Shown: positions 51,668 through 59,795 of the stretch, piece after piece
Layout of the letters: every line of letters starts with the position of its first letter
Position numbering within the stretch: the stretch's first letter is position 1
NCBI RefSeq assembly: GCF_004362405.1
Contig: NZ_SNXE01000010.1
Coordinates: 97,514-161,513, forward strand
Source of the DNA: Roseateles asaccharophilus
GTDB taxonomy: Bacteria > Pseudomonadota > Gammaproteobacteria > Burkholderiales > Burkholderiaceae_C
Length of the DNA: 64,000 bases
Direction: 5' to 3'
Translations under genes and position numbers: made by a program
The notes under the pieces: generated by a model
Told to the model about the DNA's origin: nothing
Database searches by the model: none
The model's input: only the letters and a program-made list of their open reading frames with translations

Positions 51668-52922
51668 TGAGGGTGTCGAGCTGCGAATCCACCACGCTGC
51701 TGTGCGTGGCCCCAGGTACTTCCAGGTACTGCAGCGCGGTGCCCAGGGCCTGCATGCGGGCCGCTTGGGCGCGCGCGGCCTTGACGGGGGTCTGCTCGTC
51801 TTCGCTGCCCTGCAGATAGAACACCGGCGCTTGCAGGCGTTGGCGGCCCGGCAGATTGCGCGCCACGGCGGCGCGCAGCGCGGGCTGCTCGAAGGCGTCG
51901 GGCTTGACGGAGCGGAACTCGCTGAGCCGTCCGCCCGCCTGTACATGCTGCGCCAAGCCCGTCTGCAGGGCCTGTTCGAAGGCGCCGCAATCGCTGTCGC
52001 GCAGGGCCAGCTCGGCCAGGGGCACAAAGCTCTCATGCAGCATCAGGCCGGGTTTGAGCGCGGGATCCTGGGCCTGCAGCCCATGGGCCAGCATGGTGCC
52101 GTTGAAGGCCAGGCTGTAGGCGGTCTCGACCAGGGCCTCGGCCACGCTCGCATCCCCGGCCAGCAGCTTGGCTTCCAGGTCGCGCACGCGCTCCACGAGC
52201 TCGGTCAGGGTGGCGGGCAGATCCGCGGCTGGGGCCAGGGCCAGGGTGATGCGCAGGGGGTAGCGGGCGGCGATGCTCGGCGCATGTTCGGCGGCGGCCA
52301 GGGCGGCAAAGCCACCCTGGGAGTGGCCCATCACCGCCCAGGCCTTGCTCAGGCTCAGCGACTTGAGCTCATGGGCCGCCTCGACCGCGGCGACGATGGC
52401 GCGGCCCTGGCTGTCCAGGCTGAGATAGGGGTGGGGGCCCGGTGCGTCCAGACCTTCGTAGTCGGGCGCCAGCACCGCATAGCCGGCCTTGAGCAAGGCT
52501 TCCACCATGCTGCGCTCGGGCGAGTCCTGGAAGCGCCGGCTGGGCGCGCAGTCATCGGCCACCCCGACGGTGCCATGGGCCCAGACCAGCAGGGGCCAGC
52601 CGCCCGCGGGGGCCTGTCCTCGGGGCAGGAAGAGCAGGCTGTTGGCCTCGGTCTCGCCGCCGCGCAGGGCCGGCATGCGGTAGCGCAGCAGCTGGGCACT
52701 GCTGGCCAGGGCGTCCAGGCTGGGCGCCTTGTCATAGCTCTGGCTGCGCAGCAGGCGGGGCGCTGCTGCGGCTTGGGCGGTGCTGCCACTAGCGCCACTG
52801 TCGCCGCCACCGCCGCAAGCGGTCAACACGGCGCTGCTGAACAGCAGGGCCAGAACCGGGCGCCGCCAGGGCTGGCGGCATGGGCTGGAGGGGCGTGGCA
52901 AAGAGACTGGCTTGAAGCGCAT
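51639..52922 (-). CDS. Secreted alpha/beta-hydrolase lipoprotein (lipase-like)
   Basis: A 427-residue hydrolase with a lipoprotein signal: lipobox LTAC, then GGGGDSGASGS. Features of secretory lipases are visible: VWAHGTVGVADDC (oxyanion region), the nucleophile elbow MGHSQGG, the acid in YLQGSEDEQTP and the catalytic His in PGATHSS. ATG 52922 has AGGA upstream at a suitable distance; the longer in-frame extension is ignored. Stop and 29 bp of coding overlap the convergent sensor-kinase gene. The substrate is unknown. Confidence 0.82.
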   Translation of the reverse strand: MRFKPVSLPRPSSPCRQPWRRPVLALLFSSAVLTACGGGGDSGASGSTAQAAAAPRLLRSQSYDKAPSLDALASSAQLLRYRMPALRGGETEANSLLFLPRGQAPAGGWPLLVWAHGTVGVADDCAPSRRFQDSPERSMVEALLKAGYAVLAPDYEGLDAPGPHPYLSLDSQGRAIVAAVEAAHELKSLSLSKAWAVMGHSQGGFAALAAAEHAPSIAARYPLRITLALAPAADLPATLTELVERVRDLEAKLLAGDASVAEALVETAYSLAFNGTMLAHGLQAQDPALKPGLMLHESFVPLAELALRDSDCGAFEQALQTGLAQHVQAGGRLSEFRSVKPDAFEQPALRAAVARNLPGRQRLQAPVFYLQGSEDEQTPVKAARAQAARMQALGTALQYLEVPGATHSSVVDSQLDTLISVLRQHHR

Positions 52923-53070
52923 GAGGGGTCCTTTCGTGCTTAGGAAGGGCTGAACGGTCGCCATGGACCGGCCAGGGCACGATGGCCGGGCGAGATGAAG
53001 TCCGGCTGAGAGCGGGATGAAGGCTGGCTGAAGATGGGCGGCGCCGTGAACCCGGTTAGCATCCGGGCGC

Positions 53071-53760
53071 ATGAACCGTGCGCGTTACAACAGGGCCTGG
53101 GCTTTTCTGACCGTGGTCGGCGCCCTGTGCATTCTGGGCTGGGCTTGGCAAGAGCAGCGTGAGCGGGCCGAGGCCGCCGAGCCAGCGGGTGTGAATCCCG
53201 ACTGGGTGGAGGGGCAGGTCTTTGCCCAGGGGCTGCCCGAGGGAGCGTTTGCGGCTTGCAGCCGGCAGTTTGCGCTGGGCAGCACGCAGCGCATGGCCTG
53301 CTTCACCTGGCTTCAGGAGCGAAGGCAGTACCCACCCCTGCCGGCGCGTGGGGACTGGGACAGCGGCAAGACCGGCGCGCAATGCCGGGATGAAGTTCGG
53401 CAGCACTTCGCGCTGCAGATCAGCGATGCCGTGGACATGCAGGACATGCATCAGGCGCATCTCCTGGTCGAGCGGGAAGACGACGCGCGCCGGCAGTGCC
53501 GCAACTACGATATGGCGCGCCTGCCCCGCGTGATCCGCGAGCCGGCGGCGCGCCTGGAGGGCTTGATCGAGCGCCTGCAGCGGGGCGAGCAGCCGTCGTC
53601 GGCCGAGCAGGACGCGGTGGCGCAGGAAGAGCGTCTGGCCCAGGACTTTCCCGCCTGGCCTGAGCGCGAAGCCTATCTGCAGCGTCTGACCGTCTACAGG
53701 GAGCTGCTGGCCGCCTTGCCTGCCACGGTGCCGGCATCGAACCCCGCCGCGCAGCTCTGA
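53071..53760 (+). CDS. Uncharacterised protein with N-terminal membrane anchor
   Basis: A 229-residue protein I do not recognise. One N-terminal hydrophobic segment (AFLTVVGALCILGWAW, residues about 10-25) suggests a membrane-anchored or exported protein. The rest is soluble, rich in Arg, Glu and Trp, and helical. Four Cys (in FAACSRQF, MACFTW, AQCRDE, RQCRNY) could form two disulfides if periplasmic. Codon use is typical of this genome, so it is probably real. TAGCAT (53057-53062) ends 8 nt before the ATG. Confidence 0.65.
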   Translation: MNRARYNRAWAFLTVVGALCILGWAWQEQRERAEAAEPAGVNPDWVEGQVFAQGLPEGAFAACSRQFALGSTQRMACFTWLQERRQYPPLPARGDWDSGKTGAQCRDEVRQHFALQISDAVDMQDMHQAHLLVEREDDARRQCRNYDMARLPRVIREPAARLEGLIERLQRGEQPSSAEQDAVAQEERLAQDFPAWPEREAYLQRLTVYRELLAALPATVPASNPAAQL

Positions 53761-53812
53761 CTCCTCATGGGCCAAGCCGCCGCGGGGCGCCCCTCGGTTA
53801 GCATCCCGCCCC

Positions 53813-55084
53813 ATGAATTGGCCCTATGAATTGCAGATCGGCTGGCGCTACACCCGCGCCGGCCGAGGCGGGCGGCGCAACCGCTTCATTTCCTTCATCT
53901 CCGGCGTGTCGGTGTTGGGCATCGCCCTGGGGGTGGCGGCCCTGATCATCGTCCTCTCGGTGATGAATGGTTTCCAGAAGGAGGTGCGGGACCGCATGCT
54001 CAGCGTCATCTCCCATGTGGAGCTGATGAGCTATGACGGCCAGGGCCTGGCAGATTGGCAGGCGGTGGCCCAGCGCGTGCGCGACATGCCCGAGGTGGGG
54101 CCGCGGATTGCCGGTGCGGCGCCTTTCGTGCTCTCGCAGGCCCTGATCGCGCGCGGCGAAGAGATGCGCGGCACCATCGTGCGCGGCATCGATCCGCAGC
54201 GCGAGGCCGAGATCACCCCCTTGGCGGCCCAGCTGCTCAAGCAGGGTGTGAGCACCCGGCTGCGCAGCGGCGAATGGGGCATGGTCATTGGCGGCGAGCT
54301 GGCGCGCCAGCTGGGCGTGCGTGAGGGGGACAAGCTCACCCTGGTGGCGCCCGGCGGTCAGGTCACACCCGCCGGCACCACGCCGCGCCTGAAGAGCTTC
54401 ACCGTGGTGGGCATCTTTCATGCGGGCCACTACGAGTACGACAGCGGCCTGGTGCTGATCGATATCGACGATGCGGCACGCCTGTTCCGCACCGGCGGCC
54501 CCAGCGGCGTGCAGCTCAAGCTGCACGATGTGCACGAGGCGCGCCGGGTGGGTGAGCGGCTCATGGGCGCTTTGGGCGCCGAGCTGCGCGTGCGCGACTG
54601 GACCCGCACCAATGCCAATTGGTACGACGCGGTGCAGGTGGAGAAGCGCCTGATGGGCATCATCCTCACCCTGATCGTGGCGGTGGCGGCCTTCAACCTG
54701 GTCTCCACCCTGGTGATGACGGTGACGGACAAGCAATCCGACATCGCCATCCTGCGCACCTTTGGCGCCAGCCCGCGCTCCATCATGGCCATCTTCATGG
54801 TGCAGGGCGCCACGGCCGGCATCATCGGCACGCTCTCGGGCGTGGGCCTGGGTCTGCTGGTGGCCTTCAATATCGATGTGATCGTGCCGGCCATCGAACG
54901 ACTGCTGAATGTGAGTTTCCTGCCCGGCAGCATCTACCTCATCAGCCGCATGCCCAGCGACCCGCAGAGCGCCGACATCATTCCGATTGCCGTGACCTCC
55001 CTGATCCTGGCCTTCCTGGCTACCCTCTACCCGAGCTGGCGCGCCAGCCGCGTGCAACCGGCCGAGGCGCTCCGTTATGAATGA
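53813..55084 (+). CDS. lolC: Lipoprotein-releasing ABC transporter permease
   Basis: A 423-residue inner-membrane permease of the LolC/LolE family. There are four transmembrane helices, one at about residues 25-50 ([20 protein letters not shown]) and three in the C-terminal third, with a large periplasmic domain between. With LolD it extracts outer-membrane-destined lipoproteins and passes them to LolA. Only one permease gene is here, so it may act as a homodimer (LolF-like) unless a partner is elsewhere. TAGCAT (53799-53804) ends 8 nt before the ATG. It overlaps lolD by 8 bp. Confidence 0.94.
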   Translation: MNWPYELQIGWRYTRAGRGGRRNRFISFISGVSVLGIALGVAALIIVLSVMNGFQKEVRDRMLSVISHVELMSYDGQGLADWQAVAQRVRDMPEVGPRIAGAAPFVLSQALIARGEEMRGTIVRGIDPQREAEITPLAAQLLKQGVSTRLRSGEWGMVIGGELARQLGVREGDKLTLVAPGGQVTPAGTTPRLKSFTVVGIFHAGHYEYDSGLVLIDIDDAARLFRTGGPSGVQLKLHDVHEARRVGERLMGALGAELRVRDWTRTNANWYDAVQVEKRLMGIILTLIVAVAAFNLVSTLVMTVTDKQSDIAILRTFGASPRSIMAIFMVQGATAGIIGTLSGVGLGLLVAFNIDVIVPAIERLLNVSFLPGSIYLISRMPSDPQSADIIPIAVTSLILAFLATLYPSWRASRVQPAEALRYE

Positions 55085-55751
55085 TCTCGTTTTGGAGGGC
55101 GTGGCCCTGAGCCGCCGCTTCAAGGAAGGGGGCCTGGATGTGCAGGTCCTCAAGGGCGTGGACATCCGCGTGGCGCGCGGCCAGACCCTGGCGGTGCTGG
55201 GCGCCTCGGGCTCGGGCAAGAGCACCCTGCTGCACTTGCTGGGTGGGCTGGACAAGCCCACGAGCGGCCAGGTCACGCTGATGGGCCGCAATCTGGCTTC
55301 CATGGGCGAGGCGCCCTTGGGCCAGTGGCGCAACCAGCATCTGGGCTTTGTCTACCAGTTCCACCACCTGCTGCCCGAGTTCAGCGCTCTGGACAATGTG
55401 GCCATGCCCCTGCGCGTGCGGCGCGAGCCGGTGGCCGCGGCGCGCGAGCGTGCGGCGGCCATGCTGGCCCGGCTGGGCCTGGGCCAGCGCCTGGCGCACC
55501 GACCGGCCGAGCTCTCGGGCGGCGAGCGCCAGCGCGTGGCCATCGCCCGCGCCCTGGTCACCCAGCCGGCCTGCGTGCTGGCCGATGAGCCCACCGGCAA
55601 TCTGGACCGCGACACGGCCGACGCCGTCTTCGCCCTGATGCTGGAGACGGCCCGCGCCCAGGGCACGGCCTTTGTGCTGGTGACCCATGACCAGGGCCTG
55701 GCCGCGCGCTGCGAAACGCAGCTGAAACTGGTGGGCGGCGCCCTGCAGTAG
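55077..55751 (+). CDS. lolD: Lipoprotein-releasing ABC transporter ATPase
   Basis: A 224-residue ATPase with Walker A (GASGSGKST), Q-loop in [16 protein letters not shown], signature LSGGERQR, Walker B ([12 protein letters not shown]) and H-loop (VTHD). The [10 protein letters not shown] segment is the LolD-specific motif. The start overlaps the lolC end by 8 bp, so it is translationally coupled. Confidence 0.96.
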   Translation: MNDLVLEGVALSRRFKEGGLDVQVLKGVDIRVARGQTLAVLGASGSGKSTLLHLLGGLDKPTSGQVTLMGRNLASMGEAPLGQWRNQHLGFVYQFHHLLPEFSALDNVAMPLRVRREPVAAARERAAAMLARLGLGQRLAHRPAELSGGERQRVAIARALVTQPACVLADEPTGNLDRDTADAVFALMLETARAQGTAFVLVTHDQGLAARCETQLKLVGGALQ

Positions 55752-55794
55752 GATCGCGGGCCCGATTTCTCTCCAACCCAGCCGCCACCGCTGT

Positions 55795-56661
55795 ATGAGC
55801 CAGACCGCCCGCTTCATCCTGAAACTGAGCTGCCCCGACCAGGCCGGCATCGTCCACGCCGTGACCGGTTTTCTGCTGGAGCAGGGCGGCAATATCGTCA
55901 CCTCGCACCAGCATGGTGACGCCGACCACCAGCGCTTCTTCATGCGCATCGAGTTCGAGGCGGCGGCGCCGGCCGAGGGCGCGGCCCTGCGCCAGGCCTT
56001 CGAGCCTCTGGCCCAGCGCCTGCAGATGGACTGGGAGCTGGTGGGCCGCGAGACCAAGACCCGCGTGCTGCTGCTGGTGTCCAAGCTGGGCCACTGCCTG
56101 AACGATCTGCTGTTCCGCGTGCAGACCGGGCATCTGCCCATCGAGATCCCGGCCATCGTCAGCAACCACCGCGACTTCTACCAGCTGGCCGCCTCGCACA
56201 ACATTCCCTTCCACCACTTCCCGCTGCTGAACAGCACGCCTCAGCAGAAGGCGGCGCAGGAGCGCAAGATCATCGAGGTGATCGAGGAGAACCGCATCGA
56301 CCTGGTGGTGCTGGCGCGCTATATGCAGATCCTCAGCCCCGAGCTGTGCCAATACCTCTCGGGCCGGGCCATCAATATCCACCACAGCTTCCTGCCCAGC
56401 TTCAAGGGCGCCAAGCCCTACCACCAGGCCTATGAGCGCGGGGTCAAGCTGATCGGCGCCACGGCCCACTATGTGACCTCGGACCTGGACGAGGGCCCCA
56501 TCATCGAGCAGGAGGTGGCGCGCATCGACCACAGCCTGGCGCCCGAGCAGCTGGTGGCCATGGGCCGCGATGTGGAATGCGTGACCCTGGCGCGCGCCAT
56601 CCAGTGGCATGCCGAGCACCGCGTGCTGCTCAACGGCCACCGCACGGTGGTGTTCAGGTAA
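55795..56661 (+). CDS. purU: Formyltetrahydrofolate deformylase
   Basis: A 288-residue enzyme hydrolysing 10-formyl-THF to THF and formate. An N-terminal ACT domain (LKLSCPDQAGIVHAVTGFLL, about 1-85) precedes a formyltransferase-type catalytic domain with IHHSFLPSFKGAKPY and ATAHYVTSDLDEGPIIEQ (catalytic Asn/His/Asp set). It balances one-carbon pools and supplies formate for purine synthesis. It is 43 bp after lolD; co-transcription is possible but there is no functional link. Confidence 0.95.
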   Translation: MSQTARFILKLSCPDQAGIVHAVTGFLLEQGGNIVTSHQHGDADHQRFFMRIEFEAAAPAEGAALRQAFEPLAQRLQMDWELVGRETKTRVLLLVSKLGHCLNDLLFRVQTGHLPIEIPAIVSNHRDFYQLAASHNIPFHHFPLLNSTPQQKAAQERKIIEVIEENRIDLVVLARYMQILSPELCQYLSGRAINIHHSFLPSFKGAKPYHQAYERGVKLIGATAHYVTSDLDEGPIIEQEVARIDHSLAPEQLVAMGRDVECVTLARAIQWHAEHRVLLNGHRTVVFR

Positions 56662-56686
56662 GGCCCGATGTCGGCAAGCCGGCTCC

Positions 56687-56790
56687 TCATCGCAAAAGCT
56701 CGGTCGAGCCGAGCGGCAGCCGTGGAACTGGCTTTGCCAGGCCACTGGCTGCGCCCCCTTGAGGGGGAGACGCGCAGCGTCAACGGGGGT
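56687..56790. repeat. Cluster of short palindromes between purU and tatD-like gene
   Basis: Consecutive hairpins: GCTCGG/CCGAGC (about 56698-56714), CCAG-GCCA-CTGG (about 56737-56748), CCCCCT-TG-AGGGGG (about 56754-56767) and GACGC-GCA-GCGTC (about 56769-56781). The last two form a block that, as I recall, is dispersed in Burkholderiales genomes. No T-run follows, so these are not standard terminators. Confidence 0.45.
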
Positions 56791-56801
56791 GGGTGAGCCT
56801 C

Positions 56802-57623
56802 ATGTGGGTGGACAGCCACTGCCACCTGGACGCGCCGGAGTTCGACGCGGATCGGGACGAGGTGGTGTCTCGCGCCCGCGCTGCGGGTGTTTCGCAAATC
56901 GTGATCCCCGCGGTCGGCGCCTTCGACTTCGAGGCCGCACGCGATCTGGCGCATGCCCATGGCTTTGCCTATGCCCTGGGCATCCATCCGCTTTATGTGA
57001 TGAAGGCGCGCGACGAGGATTTGGCCACCTTGGCCCGTCTGCTGGAGCGCCACCGCGAGGACCCGCGCCTGGTGGCCGTGGGCGAGATCGGCCTGGATTT
57101 CTTTGTGCCGGGCCTGGACGCGGACCGCCAGGAGCTTTTTTACACCGAACAGCTCAGGCTGGCGCAGCGCTTCGAGCTGCCGGTGATCCTGCATGTGCGC
57201 AGGAGCGCCGACCAGCTGCTGCGCGGCCTGCGCCGCACCGTGGTGCGGGGCGGCATTGCGCACGCCTTCAATGGCAGCCGCCAGCAGGCCGACACCTTCA
57301 TCGCCCTGGGCTTCAAGCTGGGTTTCGGCGGCACACTCACGTATGAGCGCTCGCTGCAGATCCGCCGCCTGGCGGCCGAGCTGCCGGCCGATAGCCTGGT
57401 GCTGGAGACCGATGCGCCCGACATTCCGCCGCACTGGCTCTATGCCACCGCCGAGCAGCGCGCCGCGGGCCAGGCCCAGGGCCGCAACGAGCCGGCCGAG
57501 CTGCCGCGCATTGCCCAGAGCCTGGCCCATCTGCGCGGCTGGACCCTGGAGGCCACCGCCGCCTGCACCCGGGCCAATACCCTGGCGGCCCTGCCGCGCC
57601 TGGCCGCGTTGATGCGCACTTAG
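56802..57623 (+). CDS. TatD-family metal-dependent hydrolase
   Basis: A 273-residue TIM-barrel hydrolase. Metal ligands: DSHCHLD near the N-terminus, Glu in VGEIGLDFF, His in VILHVRRS, His in GIAHAFNGS and Asp in LETDAPDIPPHW. TatD proteins are Mg2+-dependent DNases or general phosphoesterases. I prefer ATG 56802; GTG 56793 is an alternative adding three residues. The stop overlaps the convergent mscS stop by 4 bp. Confidence 0.9.
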   Translation: MWVDSHCHLDAPEFDADRDEVVSRARAAGVSQIVIPAVGAFDFEAARDLAHAHGFAYALGIHPLYVMKARDEDLATLARLLERHREDPRLVAVGEIGLDFFVPGLDADRQELFYTEQLRLAQRFELPVILHVRRSADQLLRGLRRTVVRGGIAHAFNGSRQQADTFIALGFKLGFGGTLTYERSLQIRRLAAELPADSLVLETDAPDIPPHWLYATAEQRAAGQAQGRNEPAELPRIAQSLAHLRGWTLEATAACTRANTLAALPRLAALMRT

Positions 57624-58429
57624 CGGTTGCGCGGCGCCAGCGGGGTTTCTGGCACGGGATAGCCGGCGGCGCCGAAGGTGGCGACCACGGCCTTGTGGGT
57701 GTCGAAATAGACCTGCCAGTAGTGGTCGGTGTGGCAGTAGGGGCGCACGCAGAGCAGTGGGCCCTCGGGGGTGAAGCTCAGGATCTCGATATCGGGTGCC
57801 GGCTTGGCCACCACGTTCGGGATGGCGGCGATCACGGGCCGCAGACGAGCGATGGCGTCCAGCGGGTCCACGGTATTGGCCACCTTGGCCACGCAGTCCA
57901 CCCGGCGGTGGGGCAGGGTGGAATAGTTCTGAATGGTGTCCGAGAAGATCTTGTTGTTGCCGATGATGGTTTGGACGTTATCGGGTGTGATCACCGTGGT
58001 GCCGAACAGGCCGATCTCGCTGACCGTTCCGGTGACGCCGCCCACCTGTACGAAGTCGCCCACCTTGAAGGGCCGCAGCACCTGCATGAAGACACCCGCG
58101 GCGAAATGCGTGAGCAGGCCGCCCCAGGCCGTGCCGATGGCCAGGCCCGCGCCGGCCAGCAGGGCGGCGAAGGAGGTGGTCTTGATGCCGAAGATGTCCA
58201 AAATCGCCAGCACCAGCACGATGTTCAAGAGCACCGTGAGGATGGAGCGCAGGTAGTTGGAGAGGGTGGAGTCCACCCGCTTGCCGGCTTCCAGCGCGCG
58301 GGTGAAGAGGCGAACGGCCAGACTGATAATCCAGCGGCCGAGGATCCAGGCCGCCAGGGCGGCCAGCACCTTGAGGCCGAAATCCAGGCCTTGGGTGCTG
58401 ATGAATTGCCAGATTGCTTCGGTGTTCAT
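57620..58429 (-). CDS. mscS: Small-conductance mechanosensitive channel
   Basis: A 269-residue MscS channel: three N-terminal transmembrane helices, the third lining the pore (AALLAGAGLAIGTAWGGLLT), then the beta domain (RPFKVGDFVQVGGVTGTVSEIG) and a C-terminal alpha/beta vestibule. It releases solutes under hypo-osmotic shock. Length is near the E. coli MscS standard (286). It is divergent from the DNA-glycosylase gene by 38 bp. Confidence 0.93.
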   Translation of the reverse strand: MNTEAIWQFISTQGLDFGLKVLAALAAWILGRWIISLAVRLFTRALEAGKRVDSTLSNYLRSILTVLLNIVLVLAILDIFGIKTTSFAALLAGAGLAIGTAWGGLLTHFAAGVFMQVLRPFKVGDFVQVGGVTGTVSEIGLFGTTVITPDNVQTIIGNNKIFSDTIQNYSTLPHRRVDCVAKVANTVDPLDAIARLRPVIAAIPNVVAKPAPDIEILSFTPEGPLLCVRPYCHTDHYWQVYFDTHKAVVATFGAAGYPVPETPLAPRNR

Positions 58430-58467
58430 GATGAGGAACTCTCCCTGTGTCTGTGCCGGATAGGCTC

Positions 58468-58998
58468 ATGATGGCAAAGCCTGCAGCGCTTGCCCACCCC
58501 CCAAGATGGCAAGGCCTGGCCCCGGTCTGGGCGCCCAGCGCCCGCCTGCTGCTGCTGGGCAGCTTTCCCAGCGCCGCCTCCTTGGCCGCTCAGCAGTACT
58601 ACGGCCACCCACGCAATCAGTTCTGGCCCCTGCTGTCTGCCCTGTGGGGTGAGGATCTGCGTGCCCTGGGCTATGAGCAGCGCCTGGAGCGGGTGCGCGC
58701 ACGCGGCCTGGCCATCTGGGATGTCTATGCCGCCTGCGAACGCGAAGGCAGTCTGGACAGTGCCATCCGTGCCGCCGAGCCCAATGATCTGGCCGGTCTG
58801 GCCGCGCGCCTGCCCCAGCTGCAGGCCGTGGCGCATAACGGCGGCGAATCGGCCCGGCTGATGAGGGTGACGGCCGCCCTGGGCCGGCCGGTCTACCGTC
58901 TGCCCTCCAGCAGTCCGGCCAATGCCAGCTGGTCCTTCGAGCGCAAGCTCGCAGCCTGGCGCGAGGTCTTCGCCCGCCATGGTCTACTCACGCCATGA
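58468..58998 (+). CDS. DNA-deoxyinosine glycosylase (hypoxanthine-DNA glycosylase)
   Basis: A 176-residue member of the uracil-DNA-glycosylase superfamily, HDG group: LLLLGSFPSAASLAAQQYYG and HPRNQFWPLL near the N-terminus, with ISD-like IWDVYAACEREGSLD and the C-terminal PSSSPANASW motif. It removes hypoxanthine from DNA deaminated at adenine. ATG 58468 is chosen; in-frame GTG 58447 is possible. The stop overlaps the next gene by ATGA. Confidence 0.87.
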   Translation: MMAKPAALAHPPRWQGLAPVWAPSARLLLLGSFPSAASLAAQQYYGHPRNQFWPLLSALWGEDLRALGYEQRLERVRARGLAIWDVYAACEREGSLDSAIRAAEPNDLAGLAARLPQLQAVAHNGGESARLMRVTAALGRPVYRLPSSSPANASWSFERKLAAWREVFARHGLLTP

Positions 58999-59795
58999 GC
59001 AAGAAGAGCAACAAGAAGATTGACTGGGTGCCCGCCACGCTGAGCGAGCATGATGGTGTGCGCTACCTTCACCTGGACAGCATCTGGGTGCAAGGCGCGA
59101 TGCGCATCCGCAAGCCCCAGCAGCTGGAGCTGGAATACATCCAGCGCATGATGGCCTGGATGCTCTGGCGTGACAGCGCGTCCCTGCGCGAGGGGCGGGT
59201 GGTGCAGCTCGGGCTGGGCGCGGCGGCATTGACCCGCTTCAGTCACAAGGTGCTGCGCATGAAGACCACCGCCGTGGAGCTCAATCCCACGGTGATCTCG
59301 GCCTGCCGGGCCTGGTTTCATCTGCCGGAGGACGACCAGCGCCTGAGCGTGCTCAACGAGGACGCCGCCGCCTGGGTCGCCGACCCGGCGAACTGGCAGA
59401 GCACCGCGGTGCTGAATGTGGACCTTTACGACCACGATGCCGCCTCCCCGGTGCTGGACGACGAAGCCTTCTACGCCGACTGCCGTGCCGTGCTGGAGGA
59501 CGGGGGGCTGATGACGGTCAATCTCTTCGGCCGCCACGCCAGCTTTGCACGCAGTGCCGCGCGCATTGCCCGGGTCTTTGGCAGCGACCAGGTCTGGAGC
59601 CTGGCCCCCACCAAGGAAGGCAATACCGTGGTGGTGGCCGCGCGAGGCGTGCAGGTGCCGGACCGGGAGACGCTGGAGCGGCGTGCAGATAACATCGAAT
59701 CGCAGTACGACTTGCCGGCGCGCAAATGGTTGCGCCTGGTGAGGCCGCTGCCGATGAGCATCATCAACCAGCTTCTGAGCGAGTCGCAAGCATGA
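58995..59795 (+). CDS. Spermidine-synthase-like methyltransferase-fold protein
   Basis: A 266-residue protein with the spermidine-synthase/SAM-binding fold: VVQLGLGAAALTRFSHKVL (nucleotide loop), TAVELNPTVISACRAWF (acidic ribose contact) and NVDLYDHDAASPVLDD. A true polyamine aminopropyltransferase usually keeps a GGGDGG motif in the loop; here it is GLGAAA, so polyamine synthesis is doubtful. The substrate is unknown. It is coupled by ATGA overlaps to the DNA glycosylase before it and the GspE-like ATPase after it. Confidence 0.8.
   Translation: MSKKSNKKIDWVPATLSEHDGVRYLHLDSIWVQGAMRIRKPQQLELEYIQRMMAWMLWRDSASLREGRVVQLGLGAAALTRFSHKVLRMKTTAVELNPTVISACRAWFHLPEDDQRLSVLNEDAAAWVADPANWQSTAVLNVDLYDHDAASPVLDDEAFYADCRAVLEDGGLMTVNLFGRHASFARSAARIARVFGSDQVWSLAPTKEGNTVVVAARGVQVPDRETLERRADNIESQYDLPARKWLRLVRPLPMSIINQLLSESQA

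Noticed and set aside
41719..53072. Genomic island in the LPMO/hydrolase region
   Set aside because: No integrase, tRNA junction, direct repeats or clear shift in codon use was seen. Gene content looks accessory but the sequence is host-like.
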